The notes: a model not told the origin generated them from the letters alone. Counted from the stretch's first letter, positions 1-10,270 are shown. The stretch is DNA of 64,000 nt from Gari tellinella (GCA_922989275.2 OV277864.1:124001-188000), one strand, 5' to 3'. Numbers and translations: made by a program.

Positions 1-61
1 TTATATGTACTTGCTAACAGCAGTTTCAGATATTAAGTGAAATGATGTTGAGTGTACGTGT

Positions 62-79
62 GGGGTGGGGGAGGGAGGG
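62..79 (+). other. G-quadruplex-forming tract (unit 1)
   Basis: Four G runs (4, 5, 3 and 3 guanines) are separated by single bases, the ideal layout for an intramolecular G-quadruplex. The tract recurs in every unit at the same phase, about 620 bp past the gene's stem-loop in the direction of transcription. The G-rich strand is the template strand for the minus-strand gene, so it could impede read-through transcription or replication forks; that role is inference. Confidence 0.7.
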
Positions 80-198
80 TTAATTACCGCGATTACGCTT
101 AAAATGATGATAATGTTAATAAACTCTGTCTTTTGTAAATTCCTACTAAATAATATTTAATAACTGGCAGCTGTAGTTGATCTACTTATAAACTATAT

Positions 199-487
199 AG
201 AAGTAGTAGTAGTAATAGTTGTTGTTGTTGTAATTCTGGTGGTAGTCGTAGTAGTAGCAGCAACATTCATAGAAGTAGTAGTTGTAGTAGTAGTAACAGT
301 AGTATTGTTGCAATTATGGTAGAAGTAGTAGTTGTAGTAGAAGTAGTAGAAGTAGTAGTAGTAGAAGTAGTAGAAGTTGTAGTAGTAGAAGTAGTAATAG
401 TAGTAGAAATAGTTGTAGTAGTAATAGTAGTAGTAGTAGTAATAATAGTAGTAGTTGATGTTGTTGTTATTTTGGAAGTTGTAGCAA

Positions 488-520
<33 letters not shown>

Positions 521-571
521 ATTCAGTAGCAGTAGTAGTTGTTGTTTTTTATAATGTTGGTAGTAGTAGTA
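199..571. repeat. GTA/GTT microsatellite (unit 1)
   Basis: About 370 bp of impure GTA repeats with interspersed GTT, GAA, AAT and GCA triplets. The pattern recurs in every unit. The run just left of the conserved AGATTCAGTAGCAG sequence is pure GTA and varies in length between units. The valine-rich open frame on the + strand is a by-product of the repeat, not a gene. Confidence 0.95.
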
Positions 572-678
572 GTAGAATCGAATAGGTATTAATAGAGACC
601 GGTAGCTGTTATTGTTAACAATAACTTTGTGGGGTAAGGGAATTCTTTGGAATTGTGTTTGTAAACTCTGAGAGATAT

Positions 679-686
679 ATCTTTCT
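679..686 (-). promoter_or_regulatory. Histone downstream element-like purine motif (unit 1)
   Basis: AGAAAGAT on the minus strand begins 11 nt after the 3' stem-loop. In replication-dependent histone pre-mRNAs a purine-rich element at about this distance (CAAGAAAGA in sea urchins) pairs with U7 snRNA and directs cleavage between it and the stem-loop. The same motif sits about 67-74 bp left of the stop codon in the other units, including units whose flanking bases changed (31, 32, 33, 36). Confidence 0.7.
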
Positions 687-697
687 AGACATTTGTT

Positions 698-713
698 GGC
701 TCTGAAAAGGGCC
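698..713 (-). terminator. Histone-type mRNA 3' stem-loop (unit 1)
   Basis: The minus strand reads GGCCCTTTTCAGAGCC, 39 nt after the stop codon. The metazoan replication-dependent histone stem-loop is GGYYCTTTTCAGRRCC-like: a 6-bp stem with a TTTC loop. The upstream flank CCACAAAC and downstream flank AACAAA also fit (A-rich 5' flank, cleavage about 5 nt after the stem). One stem pair is C-A instead of C-G or T-A, and this is the same in every unit I read. In intact units it lies 55-40 bp left of the last base of the stop codon. It implies a non-polyadenylated, SLBP-bound mRNA. Confidence 0.85.
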
Positions 714-752
714 GTTTGTGGAAAACGACTTGCGGTTTATATCCATGACTCA

Positions 753-1085
753 CTAGTAGTCAGAATCAGAAGAGTACTCCGAATCTGATCCGGAGACAAT
801 TTCTACAGACTCGTCAAACATGTCTCTCCGTAGCTGTGCCACTTGGTCTGCTTTGATGTAGGCGTAGTCGTAGAACATGTTTCGTGCGCCTTCAACGACT
901 GCCAGCTTCAGGCGAAGATTGTAACGAAAGGCCTTGTTGTTGCTTCGTTTCGCCATCTTGTAGCGTTTCTGTACGTCTCCAAGCCGCTGGTTCAGCAGAA
1001 CTATCTGGTCGCAGGCTTTGCGGAAGCGTCGCTCAGCATCACAAAGAGTGTGGCGTTTGTCGAGAGATTGGATTCTGGAAGGCAT
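753..1085 (-). CDS. Unrecognised 110-aa protein with histone-type mRNA end, copy 1
   Basis: I do not recognise this protein. Residues 1-90 carry 21 Lys/Arg against 9 Asp/Glu and look helical. A hydrophobic-periodic stretch (about 16-43, with IVLL at 28-31 and L35, V38) suggests a coiled coil; a second helix probably spans about 50-90 (AFRYNLRLKLAVVEG, then MFYDYAYIKA). Residues 91-110 are acidic and rich in Ser, Asp and Tyr (ending SDSEYSSDSDY), good casein kinase 2-type targets. There are two cysteines (15, 25), no signal peptide and no membrane segment. The start is supported by a TATA/initiator pair giving a 30-nt 5'UTR, A at -3, and identical starts in nearly all copies. The gene is intronless and ends in a histone stem-loop. 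A nuclear or chromatin-linked, S-phase role is inference; it has no histone-fold, HMG or linker-histone sequence I can identify. This copy has Ser48. Confidence 0.8.
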   Translation of the reverse strand: MPSRIQSLDKRHTLCDAERRFRKACDQIVLLNQRLGDVQKRYKMAKRSNNKAFRYNLRLKLAVVEGARNMFYDYAYIKADQVAQLRRDMFDESVEIVSGSDSEYSSDSDY

Positions 1086-1111
1086 CTTGAATAGTTGTAG
1101 CTATAGCAAGA

Positions 1112-1117
1112 CAATGA
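1112..1117 (-). promoter_or_regulatory. Initiator (probable transcription start, unit 1)
   Basis: TCATTG on the minus strand matches the metazoan initiator TCAKTY closely. Its A (position 1115) lies 32 nt downstream of the first T of the TATA box, the expected spacing, and 30 nt upstream of the ATG. In other units it lies 27-32 bp right of the first base of the start codon. Unit 27 has a 1-nt deletion just beside it but keeps the motif. Confidence 0.65.
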
Positions 1118-1139
1118 TGAATTGGATAGAAGTTTCGCA

Positions 1140-1147
1140 TATTTATA
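1140..1147 (-). promoter_or_regulatory. TATA box (unit 1)
   Basis: TATAAATA on the minus strand, 55-62 bp upstream of the start codon. Copies I checked (for example 5913-5920 in unit 4) keep the same sequence and spacing. Together with the initiator it forms a strong core promoter typical of histone and other tandem high-output genes. Confidence 0.8.
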
Positions 1148-1298
1148 CAATAAATCGCAGAGACTGGAAGTCAAAGATGCCAGTGCCATTCTGCCACACG
1201 AGAATGTAACAGTAGAATGACTGAGTTGACACTTAGTTAGCTAATTAGCACGGGTCGTTAAACAAACAACACCATGCGGTAATCGATATGCAATCATA

Positions 1299-1306
1299 GC
1301 GCGAAA
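1299..1306 (-). promoter_or_regulatory. E2F-like site (unit 1)
   Basis: TTTCGCGC on the minus strand matches the E2F consensus TTTSSCGC and lies about 185 bp upstream of the predicted transcription start. It recurs in the array, except in unit 11 where one base is changed (GCGCAAAA on the + strand near 17157-17164). E2F sites drive G1/S genes, which fits the histone-type 3' end. An ATTGCAT octamer-like sequence lies a few bases closer to the gene. Binding is inferred from motif only. Confidence 0.5.
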
Positions 1307-1543
1307 CTGATTAGATTAGGATGTTTTCGCAAAGTGTTTATGAGCGATCATCCATTCATGCATGAACATAATACACAATTGAAAAAAGAAATATTAAATT
1401 TTCAACGCTGATGGGTTTGGTCTGAAAACGGCCAAAAATTATAATTATTCTAACCATCAACCCGCACACCCATCCCCCATATTTCTCTATAATTTAGTTG
1501 TCTTGTAATTGTATCATAATTGTAAATGAAATGTTTAAACATA

Positions 1544-1549
1544 TTTATT
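1544..1549 (-). promoter_or_regulatory. Distant AATAAA hexamer
   Basis: The first minus-strand AATAAA I see downstream of unit 2's gene is here, about 750 bp beyond its stem-loop and inside the spacer upstream of unit 1's promoter. Histone genes often have a backup polyadenylation site downstream; this may be one, or chance in AT-rich DNA. Confidence 0.25.
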
Positions 1550-2081
1550 ATAAAATTGTTGTAAAAATGTTTGGAAGTTGTAAAAGCAAAAACATTATAT
1601 GTACTTGCTAACAGCAGTTTCAGATATTAAGTGAAATGATGTTGAGTGTACGTGTGGGGTGGGGGAGGGAGGGTTAATTACCGCGATTACGCTTAAAATG
1701 ATGATAATGTTAATAAACTCTGTCTTTTGTAAATTCCTACTAAATAATATTTAATAACTGGCAGCTGTAGTTGATCTACTTATAAACTATATAGAAGTAG
1801 TAGTAGTAATAGTTGTTGTTGTTGTAATTCTGGTGGTAGTCGTAGTAGTAGCAGCAACATTCATAGAAGTAGTAGTTGTAGTAGTAGTAACAGTAGTATT
1901 GTTGCAATTATGGTAGAAGTAGTAGTTGTAGTAGAAGTAGTAGAAGTAGTAGTAGTAGAAGTAGTAGAAGTTGTAGTAGTAGAAGTAGTAATTGTAGTAG
2001 AAATAGTTGTAGTAGTAATAGTAGTAGTAGTAGTAATAATAGTAGTAGTTGATGTTGTTGTTATTTTGGAAGTTGTAGCAA

Positions 2082-2117
<36 letters not shown>

Positions 2118-2349
2118 ATTCAGTAGCAGTAGTAGTTGTTGTTTTTTATAATGTTGGTAGTAGTAGTAGTAGAATCGAATAGGTATTAATAGAGACCGGT
2201 AGCTGTTATTGTTAACAATAACTTTGTGGGGTAAGGGAATTCTTTGGAATTGTGTTTGTAAACTCTGAGAGATATATCTTTCTAGACATTTGTTGGCTCT
2301 GAAAAGGGCCGTTTGTGGAAAACGACTTGCGGTTTATATCCATGACTCA

Positions 2350-2682
2350 CTAGTAGTCAGAATCAGAAGAGTACTCCGAATCTGATCCGGAGACAATTTC
2401 TACAGACTCGTCAAACATGTCTCTCCGTAGCTGTGCCACTTGGTCTGCTTTGATGTAGGCGTAGTCGTAGAACATGTTTCGTGCGCCTTCAACGACTGCC
2501 AGCTTCAGGCGAAGATTGTAACGAAAGGCCTTGTTGTTGCTTCGTTTCGCCATCTTGTAGCGTTTCTGTACGTCTCCAAGCCGCTGGTTCAGCAGAACTA
2601 TCTGGTCGCAGGCTTTGCGGAAGCGTCGCTCAGCATCACAAAGAGTGTGGCGTTTGTCGAGAGATTGGATTCTGGAAGGCAT
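2350..2682 (-). CDS. 110-aa histone-style gene, copy 2
   Basis: Intact and identical in protein to copy 1 (Ser48). The stem-loop is at 2295-2310. The base after the stop codon matches copy 1 (GTGAGTC context), whereas most others read GTTAGTC. Confidence 0.8.
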   Translation of the reverse strand: MPSRIQSLDKRHTLCDAERRFRKACDQIVLLNQRLGDVQKRYKMAKRSNNKAFRYNLRLKLAVVEGARNMFYDYAYIKADQVAQLRRDMFDESVEIVSGSDSEYSSDSDY

Positions 2683-3937
2683 CTTGAATAGTTGTAGCTA
2701 TAGCAAGACAATGATGAATTGGATAGAAGTTTCGCATATTTATACAATAAATCGCAGAGACTGGAAGTCAAAGATGCCAGTGCCATTCTGCCACACGAGA
2801 ATGTAACAGTAGAATGACTGAGTTGACACTTAGTTAGCTAATTAGCACGGGTCGTTAAACAAACAACACCATGCGGTAATCGATATGCAATCATAGCGCG
2901 AAACTGATTAGATTAGGATGTTTTCGCAAAGTGTTTATGAGCGATCATCCATTCATGCATGAACATAATACACAATTGAAAAAAGAAATATTAAATTTTC
3001 AACGCTGATGGGTTTGGTCTGAAAACGGCCAAAAATTATAATTATTCTAACCATCAACCCGCACACCCATCCCCCATATTTCTCTATAATTTAGTTGTCT
3101 TGTAATTGTATCATAATTGTAAATGAAATGTTTAAACATATTTATTATAAAATTGTTGTAAAAATGTTTGGAAGTTGTAAAAGCAAAAACATTATATGTA
3201 CTTGCTAACAGCAGTTTCAGATATTAAGTTAAATGATGTTGTGTGTACGTGTGGGGTGGGGGTGGGAGGGTTAATTACCGCGATTACGCTTAAAATGATG
3301 ATAATGTTAATAAACTCTGTCTTTTGTAAATTCCTACTAAATAATATTTAATAACTGGCAGCTGTAGTTGATCTACTTATAAACTATATAGAAGTAGTAG
3401 TAGTAATAGTTGTTGTTGTTGTAATTCTGGTGGTAGTCGTAGTAGTAGCAGCAACATTCATAGAAGTAGTAGTTGTAGTAGTAGTAACAGTAGTATTGTT
3501 GCAATTATGGTAGAAGTAGTAGTTGTAGTAGAAGTAGTAGAAGTAGTAGTAGTAGAAGTAGTAGAAGTTGTAGTAGTAGAAGTAGTAATAGTAGTAGAAA
3601 TAGTTGTAGTAGTAATAGTAGTAGTAGTAGTAATAATAGTAGTAGTTGATGTTGTTGTTATTTTGGAAGTTGTAGCAATAGTAGTAGTAGTAGTAGTAGT
3701 AGTAGATTCAGTAGCAGTAGTAGTTGTTGTTTTTTATAATGTTGGTAGTAGTAGTAGTAGAATCGAATAGGTATTAATAGAGACCGGTAGCTGTTATTGT
3801 TAACAATAACTTTGTGGGGTAAGGGAATTCTTTGGAATTGTGTTTGTAAACTCTGAGAGATATATCTTTCTAGACATTTGTTGGCTCTGAAAAGGGCCGT
3901 TTGTGGAAAACGACTTGCGGTTTATATCCATGACTAA

Positions 3938-4270
3938 CTAGTAGTCAGAATCAGAAGAGTACTCCGAATCTGATCCGGAGACAATTTCTACAGACTCGTC
4001 AAACATGTCTCTCCGTAGCTGTGCCACTTGGTCTGCTTTGATGTAGGCGTAGTCGTAGAACATGTTTCGTGCGCCTTCAACGACTGCCAGCTTCAGGCGA
4101 AGATTGTAACGAAAGGCCTTGTTGTTGTTTCGTTTCGCCATCTTGTAGCGTTTCTGTACGTCTCCAAGCCGCTGGTTCAGCAGAACTATCTGGTCGCAGG
4201 ATTTGCGGAAGCGTCGCTCAGCATCACAAAGAGTGTGGCGTTTGTCGAGAGATTGGATTCTGGAAGGCAT
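3938..4270 (-). CDS. 110-aa histone-style gene, copy 3
   Basis: Intact, with Ala24 changed to Ser and Asn at residue 48. Stem-loop 3883-3898. Its G-rich tract has a T in place of an A in one loop but still fits a G-quadruplex. Confidence 0.8.
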   Translation of the reverse strand: MPSRIQSLDKRHTLCDAERRFRKSCDQIVLLNQRLGDVQKRYKMAKRNNNKAFRYNLRLKLAVVEGARNMFYDYAYIKADQVAQLRRDMFDESVEIVSGSDSEYSSDSDY

Positions 4271-5257
4271 CTTGAATAGTTGTAGCTATAGCAAGACAAT
4301 GATGAATTGGATAGAAGTTTCGCATATTTATACAATAAATCGCAGAGACTGGAAGTCAAAGATGCCAGTGCCATTCTGCCACACGAGAATGTAACAGTAG
4401 AATGACTGAGTTGACACTTAGTTAGCTAATTAGCACGGGTCGTTAAACAAACAACACCATGCGGTAATCGATATGCAATCATAGCGCGAAACTGATTAGA
4501 TTAGGATGTTTTCGCAAAGTGTTTATGAGCGATCATCCATTCATGCATGAACATAATACACAATTGAAAAAAGAAATATTAAATTTTCAACGCTGATGGG
4601 TTTGGTCTGAAAACGGCCAAAAATTATAATTATTCTAACCATCAACCCGCACACCCATCCCCCATATTTCTCTATAATTTAGTTGTCTTGTAATTGTATC
4701 ATAATTGTAAATGAAATGTTTAAACATATTTATTATAAAATTGTTGTAAAAATGTTTGGAAGTTGTAAAAGCAAAAACATTATATGTACTTGCTAACAGC
4801 AGTTTCAGATATTAAGTGAAATGATGTTGAGTGTACGTGTGGGGTGGGGGAGGGAGGGTTAATTACCGCGATTACGCTTAAAATGATGATAATGTTAATA
4901 AACTCTGTCTTTTGTAAATTCCTACTAAATAATATTTAATAACTGGCAGCTGTAGTTGATCTACTTATAAACTATATAGAAGTAGTAGTAGTAATAGTTG
5001 TTGTTGTTGTAATTCTGGTGGTAGTCGTAGTAGTAGCAGCAACATTCATAGAAGTAGTAGTTGTAGTAGTAGTAACAGTAGTATTGTTGCAATTATGGTA
5101 GAAGTAGTAGTTGTAGTAGTAGTAGTAGAAGTAGTAGTAGTAGAAGTAGTAGAAGTTGTAGTAGTAATAGTAGTAGAAATAGTTGTAGTAGTAATAGTAG
5201 TAGTAGTAGAAGTAATAGTAGTAGTTGATGTTGTTGTTATTTTGGAAGTTGTAGCAA

Positions 5258-5293
<36 letters not shown>

Positions 5294-5525
5294 ATTCAGT
5301 AGCAGTAGTAGTTGTTGTTTTTTATAATGTTGGTAGTAGTAGTAGTAGAATCGAATAGGTATTAATAGAGACCGGTAGCTGTTATTGTTAACAATAACTT
5401 TGTGGGGTAAGGGAATTCTTTGGAATTGTGTTTGTAAACTCTGAGAGATATATCTTTCTAGACATTTGTTGGCTCTGAAAAGGGCCGTTTGTGGAAAACG
5501 ACTTGCGGTTTATATCCATGACTAA

Positions 5526-5858
5526 CTAGTAGTCAGAATCAGAAGAGTACTCCGAATCTGATCCGGAGACAATTTCTACAGACTCGTCAAACATGTCTCT
5601 CCGTAGCTGTGCCACTTGGTCTGCTTTGATGTAGGCGTAGTCGTAGAACATGTTTCGTGCGCCTTCAACGACTGCCAGCTTCAGGCGAAGATTGTAACGA
5701 AAGGCCTTGTTGTTGTTTCGTTTCGCCATCTTGTAGCGTTTCTGTACGTCTCCAAGCCGCTGGTTCAGCAGAACTATCTGGTCGCAGGCTTTGCGGAAGC
5801 GTCGCTCAGCATCACAAAGAGTGTGGCGTTTGTCGAGAGATTGGATTCTGGAAGGCAT
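5526..5858 (-). CDS. 110-aa histone-style gene, copy 4
   Basis: Intact, Asn48. Stem-loop 5471-5486; TATA box 5913-5920. Its upstream spacer has the short (TTAG-deleted) allele. Confidence 0.8.
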   Translation of the reverse strand: MPSRIQSLDKRHTLCDAERRFRKACDQIVLLNQRLGDVQKRYKMAKRNNNKAFRYNLRLKLAVVEGARNMFYDYAYIKADQVAQLRRDMFDESVEIVSGSDSEYSSDSDY

Positions 5859-7108
5859 CTTGAATAGTTGTAGCTATAGCAAGACAATGATGAATTGGAT
5901 AGAAGTTTCGCATATTTATACAATAAATCGCAGAGACTGGAAGTCAAAGATGCCAGTGCCATTCTGACACACGAGAATGTAACAGTAGAATGACTGAGTT
6001 GACACTTAGCTAATTAGCACGGGTCGTTAAACAAACAACACCATGCGGTAATCGATATGCAATCATAGCGCGAAACTGATTAGATTAGGATGTTTTCGCA
6101 AAGTGTTTATGAGCGATCATCCATTCATGCATGAACATAATACACAATTGAAAAAAGAAATATTAAATTTTCAACGCTGATGGGTTTGGTCTGAAAACGG
6201 CCAAAAATTATAATTATTCTAACCATCAACCCGCACACCCATCCCCCATATTTCTCTATAATTTAGTTGTCTTGTAATTGTATCATAATTGTAAATGAAA
6301 TGTTTAAACATATTTATTATAAAATTGTTGTAAAAATGTTTGGAAGTTGTAAAAGCAAAAACATTATATGTACTTGCTAACAGCAGTTTCAGATATTAAG
6401 TGAAATGATGTTGAGTGTACGTGTGGGGTGGGGGAGGGAGGGTTAATTACCGCGATTACGCTTAAAATGATGATAATGTTAATAAACTCTGTCTTTTGTA
6501 AATTCCTACTAAATAATATTTAATAACTGGCAGCTGTAGTTGATCTACTTATAAACTATATAGAAGTAGTAGTAGTAATAGTTGTTGTTGTTGTAATTCT
6601 GGTGGTAGTCGTAGTAGTAGCAGCAACATTCATAGAAGTAGTAGTTGTAGTAGTAGTAACAGTAGTATTGTTGCAATTATGGTAGAAGTAGTAGTTGTAG
6701 TAGTAGTAGTAGAAGTAGTAGTAGTAGAAGTAGTAGAAGTTGTAGTAGTAGAAGTAGTAATAGTAGTAGAAATAGTTGTAGTAGTAATAGTAGTAGTAGT
6801 AGTAGTAATAGTAGTAGTTGATGTTGTTGTTATTTTGGAAGTTGTAGCAATAGTAGTAGTAGTAGTAGTAGTAGTAGATTCAGTAGCAGTAGTAGTTTTT
6901 TTTTTTATAATGTTGGTAGTAGTAGTAGTAGAATCGAATAGGTATTAATAGAGACCGGTAGCTGTTATTGTTAACAATAACTTTGTGGGGTAAGGGAATT
7001 CTTTGGAATTGTGTTTGTAAACTCTGAGAGATATATCTTTCTAGACATTTGTTGGCTCTGAAAAGGGCCGTTTGTGGAAAACGACTTGCGGTTTATATCC
7101 ATGACTAA

Positions 7109-7441
7109 CTAGTAGTCAGAATCAGAAGAGTACTCCGAATCTGATCCGGAGACAATTTCTACAGACTCGTCAAACATGTATCTCCGTAGCTGTGCCACTT
7201 GGTCTGCTTTGATGTAGGCGTAGTCGTAGAACATGTTTCGTGCGCCTTCAACGACTGCCAGCTTCAGGCGAAGATTGTAACGAAAGGCCTTGTTGTTGTT
7301 TCGTTTCGCCATCTTGTAGCGTTTCTGTACGTCTCCAAGCCGCTGGTTCAGCAGAACTATCTGGTCGCAGGCTTTGCGGAAGCGTCGCTCAGCATCACAA
7401 AGAGTGTGGCGTTTGTCGAGAGATTGGATTCTGGAAGGCAT
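7109..7441 (-). CDS. 110-aa histone-style gene, copy 5
   Basis: Intact, Asn48, with Asp88 changed to Tyr just before the acidic tail. Stem-loop 7054-7069. Confidence 0.78.
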   Translation of the reverse strand: MPSRIQSLDKRHTLCDAERRFRKACDQIVLLNQRLGDVQKRYKMAKRNNNKAFRYNLRLKLAVVEGARNMFYDYAYIKADQVAQLRRYMFDESVEIVSGSDSEYSSDSDY

Positions 7442-8686
7442 CTTGAATAGTTGTAGCTATAGCAAGACAATGATGAATTGGATAGAAGTTTCGCATATTT
7501 ATACAATAAATCGCAGAGACTGGAAGTCAAAGATGCCAGTGCCATTCTGACACACGAGAATGTAACAGTAGAATGACTGAGTTGACACTTAGTTAGCTAA
7601 TTAGCACGGGTCGTTAAACAAACAACACCATGCGGTAACCGATATCAATCATAGCGCGAAACTGATTAGATTAGGATGTTTTCGCAAAGTGTTTATGAGC
7701 GATCATCCATTCATGCATGAACATAATACACAATTGAAAAAAGAAATATTAAATTTTCAACGCTGATGGGTTTGGTCTGAAAACGGCCAAAAATTATAAT
7801 TATTCTAACCATCAACCCGCACACCCACCCCCCATATTTCTCTATAATTTAGTTGTCTTGTAATTGTATCAAAATTGTAAATGAAATGTTTAAACATATT
7901 TATTATAAAATTGTTGTAAAAATGTTTGGAAGTTGTAAAAGCAAAAACATTATATGTACTTGCTAACAGCAGTTTCAGATATTAAGTGAAATGATGTTGA
8001 GTGTACGTGTGGGGTGGGGGAGGGAGGGTTAATTACCGCGATTACGCTTAAAATGATGATAATGTTAATAAACTCTGTCTTTTGTAAATTCCTACTAAAT
8101 AATATTTAATAACTGGCAGCTGTAGTTGATCTACTTATAAACTATATAGAAGTAGTAGTAGTAATAGTTGTTGTTGTTGTAATTCTGGTGGTAGTCGTAG
8201 TAGTAGCAGCAACATTCATAGAAGTAGTAGTTGTAGTAGTAGTAACAGTAGTATTGTTGCAATTATGGTAGAAGTAGTAGTTGTAGTAGTAGTAGTAGAA
8301 GTAGTAGTAGTAGAAGTAGTAGAAGTTGTAGTAGTAGAAGTAGTAATAGTAGTAGAAATAGTTGTAGTAGTAATAGTAGTAGTAGTAGTAGTAATAGTAG
8401 TAGTTGATGTTGTTGTTATTTTGGAAGTTGTAGCAATAGTAGTAGTAGTAGTAGATTCAGTAGCAGTAGTAGTTGTTGTTTTTTATAATGTTGGTAGTAG
8501 TAGTAGTAGAATCGAATAGGTATTAATAGAGACCGGTAGCTGTTATTGTTAACAATAACTTTGTGGGGTAAGGGAATTCTTTGGAATTGTGTTTGTAAAC
8601 TCTGAGAGATATATCTTTCTAGACATTTGTTGGCTCTGAAAAGGGCCGTTTGTGGAAAACGACTTGCGGTTTATATCCATGACTAA

Positions 8687-9019
8687 CTAGTAGTCAGAAT
8701 CAGAAGAGTACTCCGAATCTGATCCGGAGACAATTTCTACAGACTCGTCAAACATGTCTCTCCGTAGCTGTGCCACTTGGTCTGCTTTGATGTAGGCGTA
8801 GTCGTAGAACATGTTTCGTGCGCCTTCAACGACTGCCAGCTTCAGGCGAAGATTGTAACGAAAGGCCTTGTTGTTGCTTCGTTTCGCCATCTTGTAGCGT
8901 TTCTGTACGTCTCCAAGCCGCTGGTTCAGCAGAACTATCTGGTCGCAGGCTTTGCGGAAGCGTCGCTCAGCATCACAAAGAGTGTGGCGTTTGTCGAGAG
9001 ATTGGATTCTGGAAGGCTT
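8687..9019 (-). pseudogene. 110-aa gene copy 6, start codon lost
   Basis: The initiator ATG is changed to AAG (9017-9019). The rest of the frame is open (Ser48). The next in-frame ATG is codon 44, which would remove the first helix. Stem-loop 8632-8647 and promoter are intact, so a transcript is still likely. Unit 18 carries the same lesion. Confidence 0.75.
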
Positions 9020-10270
9020 CTTGAATAGTTGTAGCTATAGCAAGACAATGATGAATTGGATAGAAGTTTCGCATATTTATACAATAAATCGCAGAGACTG
9101 GAAGTCAAAGATGCCAGTGCCATTCTGACACACGAGAATGTAACAGTAGAATGACTGAGTTGACACTTAGCTAATTAGCACGGGTCGTTAAACAAACAAC
9201 ACCATGCGGTAATCGATATGCAATCATAGCGCGAAACTGATTAGATTAGGATGTTTTCGCAAAGTGTTTATGAGCGATCATCCATTCATGCATGAACATA
9301 ATACACAATTGAAAAAAGAAATATTAAATTTTCAACGCTGATGGGTTTGGTCTGAAAACGGCCAAAAATTATAATTATTCTAACCATCAACCCGCACACC
9401 CATCCCCCATATTTCTCTATAATTTAGTTGTCTTGTAATTGTATCATAATTGTAAATGAAATGTTTAAACATATTTATTATAAAATTGTTGTAAAAATGT
9501 TTGGAAGTTGTAAAAGCAAAAACATTATATGTACTTGCTAACAGCAGTTTCAGATATTAAGTGAAATGATGTTGAGTGTACGTGTGGGGTGGGGGAGGGA
9601 GGGTTAATTACCGCGATTACGCTTAAAATGATGATAATGTTAATAAACTCTGTCTTTTGTAAATTCCTACTAAATAATATTTAATAACTGGCAGCTGTAG
9701 TTGATCTACTTATAAACTATATAGAAGTAGTAGTAGTAATAGTTGTTGTTGTTGTAATTCTGGTGGTAGTCGTAGTAGTAGCAGCAACATTCATAGAAGT
9801 AGTAGTTGTAGTAGTAGTAACAGTAGTATTGTTGCAATTATGGTAGTAGTAGTAGTTGTAGTAGTAGTAGTAGAAGTAGTAGTAGTAGTAGAAGTAGTAG
9901 AAGTTGTAGTAGTAGAAGTAGTAATAGTAGTAGAAATAGTTGTAGTAGTAATAGTAGTAGTAGTAGTAATAATAGTAGTAGTTGATGTTGTTGTTATTTT
10001 GGAAGTTGTAGCAATAGTAGTAGTAGTAGTAGTAGTAGATTCAGTAGCAGTAGTAGTTGTTGTTTTTTATAATGTTGGTAGTAGTAGTAGTAGAATCGAA
10101 TAGGTATTAATAGAGACCGGTAGCTGTTATTGTTAACAATAACTTTGTGGGGTAAGGGAATTCTTTGGAATTGTGTTTGTAAACTCTGAGAGATATATCT
10201 TTCTAGACATTTGTTGGCTCTGAAAAGGGCCGTTTGTGGAAAACGACTTGCGGTTTATATCCATGACTAA

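Noticed and set aside
316..585. Valine-rich + strand open frames in each unit
   Set aside because: They are translations of GTA/GTT microsatellite, change length with the repeat and have no promoter.
753..1085. Protein as a core histone, linker histone or protamine
   Set aside because: No histone-fold sequence, no SPKK or Lys-Ala-Pro tails, no Arg clusters; it also ends in an acidic tail.
843..1094. + strand open frames of 83 and 68 residues opposite the gene
   Set aside because: They mirror the real gene on the other strand. They stay open only because units are nearly identical, and no + strand promoter is visible.
1001..1189. Minus-strand 62-residue frame overlapping the gene start
   Set aside because: Its ATG lies upstream of the TATA box, so it would not be in the predicted transcript.
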